Shown piece after piece: positions 6,657 to 12,661 of a stretch of 13,980 bases of DNA. Position numbers and translations under genes: made by a program. Positions within the stretch are counted from its first letter, which is position 1. The number at the start of each line of letters is the position of its first letter. Under the pieces are notes generated by a model. It was not told the origin of the DNA and did no database searches. It saw nothing but the letters and a program-made list of their open reading frames with translations. Source of the DNA: CAYTRP01 sp964625145 (GTDB lineage: Bacteria; Sumerlaeota; Sumerlaeia; SLMS01; JAHLLQ01); the NCBI GenBank assembly GCA_964625145.1, contig CAZVAQ010000089.1, positions 1-13,980 on the forward strand. Reading direction: 5' to 3'.

Positions 6657-8207
6657 ATGGCGAATGAGAGCACAAAAGCCGCAGGCGCCGGTGATCCTCC
6701 GAAATCGGGGGAGCTCCCGACCATCGCGTACAAGCCCTCGCCGGGCTATTGGCAGCGGACGCTGCGCGACTTCGCGCGCAATCGCCTGGCGGTGGTCTCC
6801 GTCGTGATGGTGTTCCTGGTGGCGACGATCGGCGTGTTCTGCCCACTCATCGCCAGCCAACGGCCCCTCGCCATCAAGATGGTCTTCTCCGATGATTACG
6901 AGGAGGCCTACTTTGTCGCGCTGGATCTGGCGGAGCGCATCGCCGGTGACCGTTCGACGGACCTGGCGCTGGACCGGCGGTTGCTGGACAGGGTCTTCCT
7001 GCGGATGCGGCCGCACCTTGCTTCTGCCCACCACGAACGGTTCGACGAGTTGCGAAATGCGCTCAGCGTCGGCGCGGGCATTCGCAGCGGCACTGCGTCC
7101 CTTTCGCTTCAGGAGGCCATTGCGGCCTTTGCCGACGAGATGGATCTGCCGGCGGTGCAACTGATCCCGGTGACGCGCTTCCCGGCGGTGCGCGCCTTGT
7201 CCCGCAACGAAGTGATGTTCATCTCGTTCTACATCTTCACGATCCTGCTGTTTGTGTTCCGGCGCCGCGTGCCGGGGGGAGGATGGTGTTGGATCGGCGC
7301 GTTGGCACTTTGCACGGCCGTGGCCACGACCGTGTGGACGACGGTGTTCCCGGTCATCCAGGACGCCACGCCCTATCGCCGCGTGATCAATTCCGACAAT
7401 TTCCGGCAATCGCCCGATTGGTGGGTGATCACGGCGCCGATTCCCTTTGGCGAGAATGAGAACATCACGGCGGAGAGCCGCCAGCCGCCGACATGGCTGC
7501 TGCCGGACGATCAACGCGTTGAAGGCCAGAACTGGCATTGGCTCGGCACCGACACCAACGGGCGCGATGTCTTGTCGCGCATGGTCTATGGCGCGCGCAT
7601 CTCGATGCTGATCGGCCTGGTCGCCGTCAGCATCTATGTCACCATCGGCACGATCCTCGGCGCGTTGGCGGGTTACTATGCGGGATGGATGGACCTGCTG
7701 CTGTCGCGCATCATTGAGATCGTGATCTGCCTGCCGGTGCTCTTCCTAATCCTTTCGGTGCAGGCGTTCCTGCGGCCGAACATCCTCAACATCATGATCC
7801 TGCTGGGGTTGGTGTGGTGGACGGGACCCGCGCGATTGGCGCGGGGCGAATTCCTGCGCATTGGCAACATGGAATATGTCGCCGCCGTGCGTGCCATCGG
7901 CGGATCGGACCTGCGCATCATCTTCATGCACGTGCTCCCCAACGCGATCGGGCCGATCCTGGTCTCGATCAGCTTCGGCATGGCCGGATCGATCCTGGTG
8001 GAATCGACCTTGTCGTTCCTCGGCTTTGGCGTTCCGCCGCCGACGGCCTCGTGGGGCGATCTGCTGAACAACGGCCGCGGCGACATCCAGACGCTTTGGT
8101 GGCTGACGTTCTTCCCCGGCCTCGCGATCTTCCTGACGCTGACCTGCTTCAACCTGATCGGCGATGGATTGCGCGATGCATTGGATCCGCGCCGGAAGAA
8201 TGGATGA
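6657..8207 (+). CDS. DppC-like ABC permease with large insert carrying two extra hydrophobic segments
   Basis: 516 residues against about 280-310 usual. ATG 6657 has GGGAGA at 6643-6648, eight bases upstream, and follows the first permease by 32 bp. An N-terminal cytosolic segment with YWQRTLRDFARNRLA (31-45) is typical of the DppC N-terminal domain; TM1 is about 45-66. Residues 67-290 are additional: a charged, probably helical part (about 75-180), two hydrophobic segments (about 185-201 and 210-231) and a short loop. The family signature then appears as WLGTDTNGRDVLSRMVYGAR (295-314), followed by core TMs near 315-345, 350-370, 375-390, 430-455 and 481-502. The EAA loop is at about 406-428 (MEYVAAVRAIGG...IIFMHVLPN). 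No ATP-binding subunit follows, so the ATPases must be encoded elsewhere. It pairs with the DppB-like subunit to form the channel. Confidence 0.9.
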   Translation: MANESTKAAGAGDPPKSGELPTIAYKPSPGYWQRTLRDFARNRLAVVSVVMVFLVATIGVFCPLIASQRPLAIKMVFSDDYEEAYFVALDLAERIAGDRSTDLALDRRLLDRVFLRMRPHLASAHHERFDELRNALSVGAGIRSGTASLSLQEAIAAFADEMDLPAVQLIPVTRFPAVRALSRNEVMFISFYIFTILLFVFRRRVPGGGWCWIGALALCTAVATTVWTTVFPVIQDATPYRRVINSDNFRQSPDWWVITAPIPFGENENITAESRQPPTWLLPDDQRVEGQNWHWLGTDTNGRDVLSRMVYGARISMLIGLVAVSIYVTIGTILGALAGYYAGWMDLLLSRIIEIVICLPVLFLILSVQAFLRPNILNIMILLGLVWWTGPARLARGEFLRIGNMEYVAAVRAIGGSDLRIIFMHVLPNAIGPILVSISFGMAGSILVESTLSFLGFGVPPPTASWGDLLNNGRGDIQTLWWLTFFPGLAIFLTLTCFNLIGDGLRDALDPRRKNG

Positions 8208-10975
8208 GGACAATTCCTTGTTCCTCGTTCCTGGTTCCTCGTCAAGAAAGGCCTACGCTACTTGTGACTGGTGGAGCTGGTTGGAGAAGCCTGAGCGAGA
8301 TTGATGCGGCGTGTGTGCTGGCGTGTCGCACCATCGATGGGCACGTGTGGGGCTTTGCGCTGACTGCATCAAGGGACGGGGCGCGCGGCACTCCGAACGA
8401 GATCACTGATGGTCCCGTGCGCGGGCGGCTGGATGTACACCTTGCCGGTGACCGGCTGTTGGTGGAGGGACTCCTGCAGGTTTATGAGCCGCTCGTGTGG
8501 TTGGCGCCGCTGATGGTGAACCTGCGGGCGCGAGGCGGATGGTTGCTGCTGCCGGGTCGCGACGTGCCGTTGGATTTGGCGGACCGGCGCGCGGTGTCCG
8601 GAGGCCATGCCATTCCCACCGGCCATGGCGGCGCATTTGCGTGGCGTTCGCAGGAGGGAATGCTCGTGCGCGATTGCGGCGGCTCGCGATTGTTCGATGC
8701 CGTGTGGACCGAACGCACCGGCGAATTGCAGTGGCGCGCGGGACTGGTGTGGACGGGCCTGTCCGCAGGCCAGGACTTCGCCGTGGCGGTGGACAGGCGG
8801 GAAGTGCCATTTCTGTCGAACCATAGACTGGGCGAGTTTTCCAGCCGGCCCTCAGCTTCACAACAAAGTAGCTGGGGCATCCTGCCCCGGACCGGCCACT
8901 CCCAGGGAATTGATCGAACGCCAGAGCTCTCAAACAAACATCACGGGCAGGATGCCCATGCCACTTTGCGTGAGAGTCCGGGAATCGGCAGCGTGAACGC
9001 CAATGTTGGCGGGATGCCTTTGGCTGTGCGCGTGCGGGAGTTGCCGGCAGGACCGCAGCGCCGCACGTGTGGGCGGGAAGTGTGCATGGATGTTGAGAAA
9101 GCCGGCGACGGCTGGCGCATTCGTGTGTGCGTGAAGCGCGGCGCCGACGTGTGGCGGCCCTTGCGGTTGGAAGCGGAACTGCACACGCCCGCCGGCAACC
9201 CTTCGTGGGACGGACCCGCAACGGTCGTGGTCCCCGGCAACTTTGCGCGCACAAATTATCATCCCGACCATGTGCACGGCGGCGGGCCAAAGTATGGGCC
9301 TGACGTGTTCCCGCGCGAGCGCGAGGCGCACACGGCCAATGATGACGCGCCCGGCCGCGCGCAGGGATGGACTTTCGCGGCATCGCGATTGCCACAGGTG
9401 TGGGCGTTTGCAGGAGACGCGGAACAACAGCGCGGCGTATGGATCGGCACCGCGCCACGATCACCGCTTGGAGAGACGTGCGCGGGCTTCGTCTCACCGC
9501 CGGGCGAAAAGACGCGCCTGAAACTCGCCACGCCCACGACCTACGAACCCTGGGTGCCGCTGGGTTATTCGCGCATGCAGCCGGAAGCGCGTCGCGATCA
9601 TGCGTTGCCGCCGGAAGATGCGGAAGAGGTGGTCTGGGAGTTTGCCGTGCGCGTGGATGATTCCGGCGACTTGAACGCGTGGGGCGCATGGGACCAGCAG
9701 TTGTACGAGGAAACACGCGCCGCCGAACCGCAGCCGGTTCGGCCGTCCTTGGAGGACGCGGCGAAGATTTGCGCCGCGGCGATCCATGATCGCTTCTACG
9801 ATCAGGCGCGCGGCACGATCGTCTATTCGACCGGACCGCAAGGGCGGCAATCGCTGGTGGGATTCACCGGCATGGCGCACAGCGCGCTGGTGATGTTGTG
9901 GGCGGGGTTGGAGTTCGACAACGAGCAGTGGGCCACGGCGGGCCGGCATGTGCTGGATACCGTGGCGGCGATGTTCCTGGCCGGGCCGGAGTTTCCGTGG
10001 ACGTGTCTCGACGCCGATGGAAGGGGCGAAGGCGGCACGCCCTTCCGCCACGGCAGCGGCGAGCCGGGCTATGTCGTCATGTGCGCGTTTGATGCTTTGG
10101 CAGAGGCGCTCTCGCGCGATCGCGCGGTCGGTCATTGGCATGACGATTGGGAGCGCGCATTGCGTCGATGCGCGGACGCATGGGTGAAGAACCAATCGCC
10201 AGAGGGACGATACCCCCATTGGGGCCCGGGTTTCGCCAAGGATTTCCCCGAGTGGGATTACGCCACGACGAATGTCGAGGCCGGCGTCATGGCGAACATG
10301 GTGGACGCGTGGGAACTGCTTGGCGATGACAAGTACCTGGACTCCGCGCGGCGCGCGGCGGATGTGTACCTGCAGGATCTTGTCGCGGGGCGCTTGTACG
10401 GCGGACCGGGGGACATTCATTCGCTCGTGAACAGCGAAGTGCCGATGTTCTTCCTGCGCGGATTCCGCCGCTTGTGGGAAGCAACCGGCGACGAACAGCA
10501 CCGCGAGGCCATGATCGTGTCGGCGCATTGGCGCGCGCAGTTCCAATACGCGCACTCTTGGTTGTGCGATCGCGATTCGCCGCTGTACCGGATGGGTTGG
10601 TCGGGCATTGGCGGCGAGAGCGCCAGCGCGTGCAACTTGCACATGGTGGCGTTCGGTTGCGTGAACGTGCCGGACTACGCGGCCGTCGCGGAAGCGACCG
10701 GCGATGAGTATTGGCAGGCGCGGCTGCGCGACCTGGCGGGCTATGCGACGCAGCAATTTGCGCACTTTCAGGGCGATTTGGGCTTTCCTTTTGCGGGGGC
10801 GGGGACCGAAAGCTGGTGGGCGACGGACACGCTGTGGGGCAAGGGCCACCCGCACATCTTCACGGACCCCGGGTTTGACCTTGGCTACATGTCGTGGGTG
10901 ACTGGCTGGTCGGGGTATGGCGCGTTGTCGGCGATGAGCGCCGCAAAGGCGCGAAGGATAAAGGATGAAGGATAA
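8204..10975 (+). CDS. Large protein with probable alpha/alpha-toroid (six-hairpin glycosidase-like) C-terminal domain
   Basis: 923 residues from ATG 8204, whose ATGA overlaps the permease stop and has GGAAG at 8194-8198. GTG 8264 is an alternative start that would avoid translating a heptamer repeat. I do not recognise a named family. There is no signal peptide, so a cytoplasmic location is likely. The N-terminal half (about 1-510) looks beta-rich and contains NYHPDHVHGGGPKYG near 350. From about 515 to 915, helices with Trp, Gly and Tyr at turns repeat (GFTGMAHSALVMLWAGL, EAGVMANMVDAWELLGDDKYLDSARRAADVY, GWSGIGGESASACN, YMSWVTGWSGYGAL). This spacing is typical of (alpha/alpha)6 barrels of glycoside hydrolases and epimerases. 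The coupling to the transporter suggests processing of an imported glycan (inference). A palindromic repeat element is read in frame at about residues 221-255, and the last residues (RIKDEG) are encoded by a heptamer array. Confidence 0.6.
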   Translation: MRTIPCSSFLVPRQERPTLLVTGGAGWRSLSEIDAACVLACRTIDGHVWGFALTASRDGARGTPNEITDGPVRGRLDVHLAGDRLLVEGLLQVYEPLVWLAPLMVNLRARGGWLLLPGRDVPLDLADRRAVSGGHAIPTGHGGAFAWRSQEGMLVRDCGGSRLFDAVWTERTGELQWRAGLVWTGLSAGQDFAVAVDRREVPFLSNHRLGEFSSRPSASQQSSWGILPRTGHSQGIDRTPELSNKHHGQDAHATLRESPGIGSVNANVGGMPLAVRVRELPAGPQRRTCGREVCMDVEKAGDGWRIRVCVKRGADVWRPLRLEAELHTPAGNPSWDGPATVVVPGNFARTNYHPDHVHGGGPKYGPDVFPREREAHTANDDAPGRAQGWTFAASRLPQVWAFAGDAEQQRGVWIGTAPRSPLGETCAGFVSPPGEKTRLKLATPTTYEPWVPLGYSRMQPEARRDHALPPEDAEEVVWEFAVRVDDSGDLNAWGAWDQQLYEETRAAEPQPVRPSLEDAAKICAAAIHDRFYDQARGTIVYSTGPQGRQSLVGFTGMAHSALVMLWAGLEFDNEQWATAGRHVLDTVAAMFLAGPEFPWTCLDADGRGEGGTPFRHGSGEPGYVVMCAFDALAEALSRDRAVGHWHDDWERALRRCADAWVKNQSPEGRYPHWGPGFAKDFPEWDYATTNVEAGVMANMVDAWELLGDDKYLDSARRAADVYLQDLVAGRLYGGPGDIHSLVNSEVPMFFLRGFRRLWEATGDEQHREAMIVSAHWRAQFQYAHSWLCDRDSPLYRMGWSGIGGESASACNLHMVAFGCVNVPDYAAVAEATGDEYWQARLRDLAGYATQQFAHFQGDLGFPFAGAGTESWWATDTLWGKGHPHIFTDPGFDLGYMSWVTGWSGYGALSAMSAAKARRIKDEG
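8214..8241 (-). repeat. Heptamer tandem repeat, 4 x TTCCTNG
   Basis: Four perfect-phase 7-bp units: TTCCTTG, TTCCTCG, TTCCTGG, TTCCTCG. The array starts seven bases after the permease stop and lies inside the start region of the next gene. Read on the - strand the unit is purine-rich (CNAGGAA), resembling the AAGGATR units of the other two arrays but in the opposite orientation. Confidence 0.85.
8865..8967. repeat. Palindromic repeat element inserted in frame within a coding sequence
   Basis: Two 27-bp arms in inverted orientation (8865-8891 and 8941-8967) match at 22 of 27 positions, separated by 49 bp. Each arm has its own small hairpin, GGGCA-TCC-TGCCC on one side and GGGCA-GGA-TGCCC on the other. 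In the host gene's frame it reads SSWGILP...HHGQDAHAT; in the next frame GASCP...TGRMPMPL. From memory, such GILP/GQDAHAT/TGKMPVPL peptides recur in unrelated predicted proteins of Planctomycetes and Verrucomicrobia, which suggests a dispersed repeat family rather than protein sequence under selection. The reading frame stays open across it. The exact borders and any target duplication cannot be set from one copy. Confidence 0.8.
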
Positions 10976-10988
10976 AGTATAAAGGATG
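10954..10988 (+). repeat. Heptamer tandem repeat, 5 units of AAGGATR type
   Basis: Five units in phase: AAGGATA, AAGGATG, AAGGATA, AAGTATA, AAGGATG. The array encodes the last residues and the TAA stop (10973-10975) of the upstream gene and reaches into the start region of the next. Its stops at 10959 (TAA), 10966 (TGA) and 10973 (TAA) fall in all three forward frames. The last unit supplies an AAAGGA (10981-10986) that fits as the ribosome site of the ATG at 10995. Confidence 0.88.
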
Positions 10989-10994
10989 CGTCGC

Positions 10995-11846
10995 ATGAGA
11001 CCATATGGCGATAGGATGACGGTCATGTTTGTTTGGGTGCTTGTTGCGTTCCTGATGGTCTTTGGGGAGAAGCCGGCATGGGCGGATCCGGTGCTGGAGT
11101 TGCCGCCACGTCCCGCCGATGCGCGCACGGGCAGCGCGATCGCCGTGCAGGTGCAGAACTTCACGCTGACGCAGCGCGAAGCGATCCTGTGGATCGAGTT
11201 CTCGAAGGGGAACGTGCCGGACTTCATGCGCACGCTCAAGCCCGTCGACGTCTCGCGCAAGATCGGCGGGAAGGATTACACCGCCACCATCTGGGTCACG
11301 CCGGATGTCCTGTGCGTCGGCTCCAACACCGACTACATGCGCTTTCCCATGACGCCAAAGTTGGCACAGCGCATCGCCGACCTGGCGGGTTGCTCGATGA
11401 TCACGCCGCGCATGAGCGATGCCATCTGGGCGGCAGCGGGGCAGAAGCAGGAGCCGCAGTCGTTCTCCCCCACGACGTACACGATCACCTCGCCCCGTGT
11501 GTTCTACGCGTCCCATTGGGCCATCGAGGCGCAGCGGGGCAGTGCGCCGCTGGGGACATTGCTGGCGGGGATCAAGAAGGACGTCGTCATCTGCAAGGGC
11601 GTCGCGACCAATCCTGGCAAGGTCTTCATCTACGGCTGGCACTACAAGTCCGGAACGCCGATCCAGCCGCTCTATGGCGGCCACACGGACCAATGGGTGG
11701 ACTACAGCCATGGCGTTCGCCTCGCCGCGCTGAACATGCAGGTCGACGGCGAGACGATGACCGTGCCGGAAGTCCTCGCGCACCCAACACTTCACGAACT
11801 CCTCAGCCACGAGGGCGTGGTTTCCGTACCCCGATACGCGATCTGA
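10995..11846 (+). CDS. Secreted protein of unknown function
   Basis: 283 residues from ATG 10995, chosen because AAAGGA (10981-10986) stands eight bases upstream. In-frame ATGs at 10986 and 11016 are alternatives. A signal peptide is clear: a basic start, a hydrophobic core (MFVWVLVAFLMVFG) and a probable cut after AWA (residue 30), so the protein is exported. I do not recognise the family. Two short polar/hydrophobic blocks stand out: ILWIEFSKGNVPDFMRTL in the N-terminal third and, near the C terminus, GWHYKSGTPIQPLYGGHTDQ followed by WVDYSHGVRL. The clustered H216, H230, D236, Y237, H239 and R242 look like a binding or active site. Two cysteines are visible in the mature part, in DLAGCSMI and VVICKG. 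It follows the glycosidase-like gene by only 19 bases, so it is probably in the same transcript. No lipobox or membrane anchor remains after cleavage. Confidence 0.72.
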   Translation: MRPYGDRMTVMFVWVLVAFLMVFGEKPAWADPVLELPPRPADARTGSAIAVQVQNFTLTQREAILWIEFSKGNVPDFMRTLKPVDVSRKIGGKDYTATIWVTPDVLCVGSNTDYMRFPMTPKLAQRIADLAGCSMITPRMSDAIWAAAGQKQEPQSFSPTTYTITSPRVFYASHWAIEAQRGSAPLGTLLAGIKKDVVICKGVATNPGKVFIYGWHYKSGTPIQPLYGGHTDQWVDYSHGVRLAALNMQVDGETMTVPEVLAHPTLHELLSHEGVVSVPRYAI

Positions 11847-11869
11847 GAGGGTTCCTGGTTGAACGAACG

Positions 11870-11896
11870 GAGCATGGGCATCCGGTGCCCCTGCTC
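11870..11896. repeat. Intergenic hairpin sharing a core with the 8865-8967 palindromic element
   Basis: Arms GAGCATGGGCA (11870-11880) and TGCCCCTGCTC (11886-11896) pair at 10 of 11 positions around the loop TCCGG. The left side contains CATGGGCATCC, identical to the complement of the element arm at 8941-8967, followed by TGCCC after two extra bases. No T-run follows, so intrinsic termination is not supported, although the hairpin could act as an RNA stabiliser or terminator-like structure 23 bp after the secreted-protein stop. Confidence 0.6.
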
Positions 11897-11930
11897 CCCC
11901 CCACCACCAAAGGCACCTATTGACGAGCGA

Positions 11931-11995
11931 CCGCTTGGGGGCGGACCCTCGCCGCTTCACGGGGCGGGAAAGGATGTCGCCCCCCAAGAGCGGAG
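11931..11995 (+). promoter_or_regulatory. Long inverted repeat next to the ribosome site of the LonN gene
   Basis: CCGCTTGGGGGCG (11931-11943) pairs with CGCCCCCCAAGAGCGG (11978-11993), with a few bulged bases, around a 34-nt loop. The right arm runs into the presumed ribosome site GGAG (11992-11995), nine bases before the GTG start at 12005. A smaller palindrome, AGCGG-AG-CCGCT (11989-12000), covers the same bases. Folding of the transcript could hide the ribosome site. A regulatory role is inference. Confidence 0.4.
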
Positions 11996-12004
11996 CCGCT
12001 GATC

Positions 12005-12661
12005 GTGTCGTTGGTCCCGATTGGATTGTTTCCCCTGCCGGGTTTCGTGCTGTTCCCTCGAACGGCCGTGCCGCTTCACATCTTCGAGCCCCGCTATGTC
12101 CGCCTTGTCCGCGACTCGCTGAAGGCGAACAAACGCCTGGCATTGGGCCAACTGCGCCGCGGTTGGGAGAAGGATTACTACGGCGCTCCCGCTGCTTTCC
12201 GCACCGTGACGATGGCGCGGATCCTGGACCACGAGGAACTGCCCAACGATCGCTACAACATTTTGGTGGAGGGGATCGAGCGCGCCGCGGTGGCCGAGGT
12301 CGTGCGGGAGAAGCCCTATCGCCTGGTCAAGGTTCGCAGCGTCCGCGATGTCATGCCGGAGAGCGACATGGCCGCCATCGCGGAAAGCCGTCGCGAACTC
12401 GTGTTGCATTGCGAGCGCCTGGCCCTGCATGTGCCGGAACTGAGCGGCTCGCTCACCAACCTGGAAAACACGCACCTGCATCCGGGCATCATCGCCGACC
12501 AGATGGCGGCGCTGCTCGTGAAGGAAGCCTACGAGCGCCAGTCGCTGCTGGACGAGCCAAGCGTTCGCCGCCGCCTGGAGCTGGTGAACGTGCAACTGCG
12601 GACACTCCTGATGGCGCACGAGGAACCCAACGAGCGCGTCTTCGAGAGCGATGAGTTGTAA
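12005..12661 (+). CDS. LON substrate-binding-domain protein (stand-alone LonN)
   Basis: 218 residues from GTG 12005 (GGAG nine bases upstream). The whole protein matches the N-terminal domain of Lon protease: IGLFPLPGFVLFPRTAVPLHIFEPRYVRLVRDSL (about 6-39), a GGAPAAF-like block (YYGAPAAF), LPNDRYNILVEGIERA (about 79-94), YRLVKVRSV (about 104-112) and a helical C-terminal part. No AAA+ ATPase or Ser-Lys protease domain follows, and 200-220 residues is the usual size of this stand-alone family, so it is not a truncated Lon. The role is not settled; substrate or peptide binding in the cytoplasm is assumed from the domain. It overlaps the start of the RDD gene by 11 bp, implying translational coupling. 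Confidence 0.9.
   Translation: MSLVPIGLFPLPGFVLFPRTAVPLHIFEPRYVRLVRDSLKANKRLALGQLRRGWEKDYYGAPAAFRTVTMARILDHEELPNDRYNILVEGIERAAVAEVVREKPYRLVKVRSVRDVMPESDMAAIAESRRELVLHCERLALHVPELSGSLTNLENTHLHPGIIADQMAALLVKEAYERQSLLDEPSVRRRLELVNVQLRTLLMAHEEPNERVFESDEL

Noticed and set aside
2994..6846. Very long open frames on the - strand opposite the transporter genes (e.g. 2994-4955 and 4690-6846)
   Set aside because: They lie antisense to clear transporter genes and partly run through the N gap. Their composition (Arg, His, Gln, Ala, Val-rich, no motifs) is that of GC-rich shadow frames.
7814..8203. Upstream extension of the glycosidase-like frame inside the DppC-like permease
   Set aside because: It overlaps the conserved permease C terminus in another frame and is a shadow of it.
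9006..9024. Third copy of the palindromic element (GGCGGGATGCC)
   Set aside because: Only a short GGGATGCC core is shared; this is expected by chance in GC-rich DNA and fits as native protein sequence.
10954..10988. Heptamer arrays as a CRISPR array or attachment site
   Set aside because: Units are 7 bp with no spacers, and there is no cas or integrase gene nearby.
11870..11896. Rho-independent terminator after the secreted-protein gene
   Set aside because: The stem is strong but is followed by a C-run, not a T-run, on the + strand.
12005..12661. Fragment of a broken full-length Lon protease
   Set aside because: The length is normal for the stand-alone LonN family, and no ATPase or protease remnant follows; the next gene overlaps directly.
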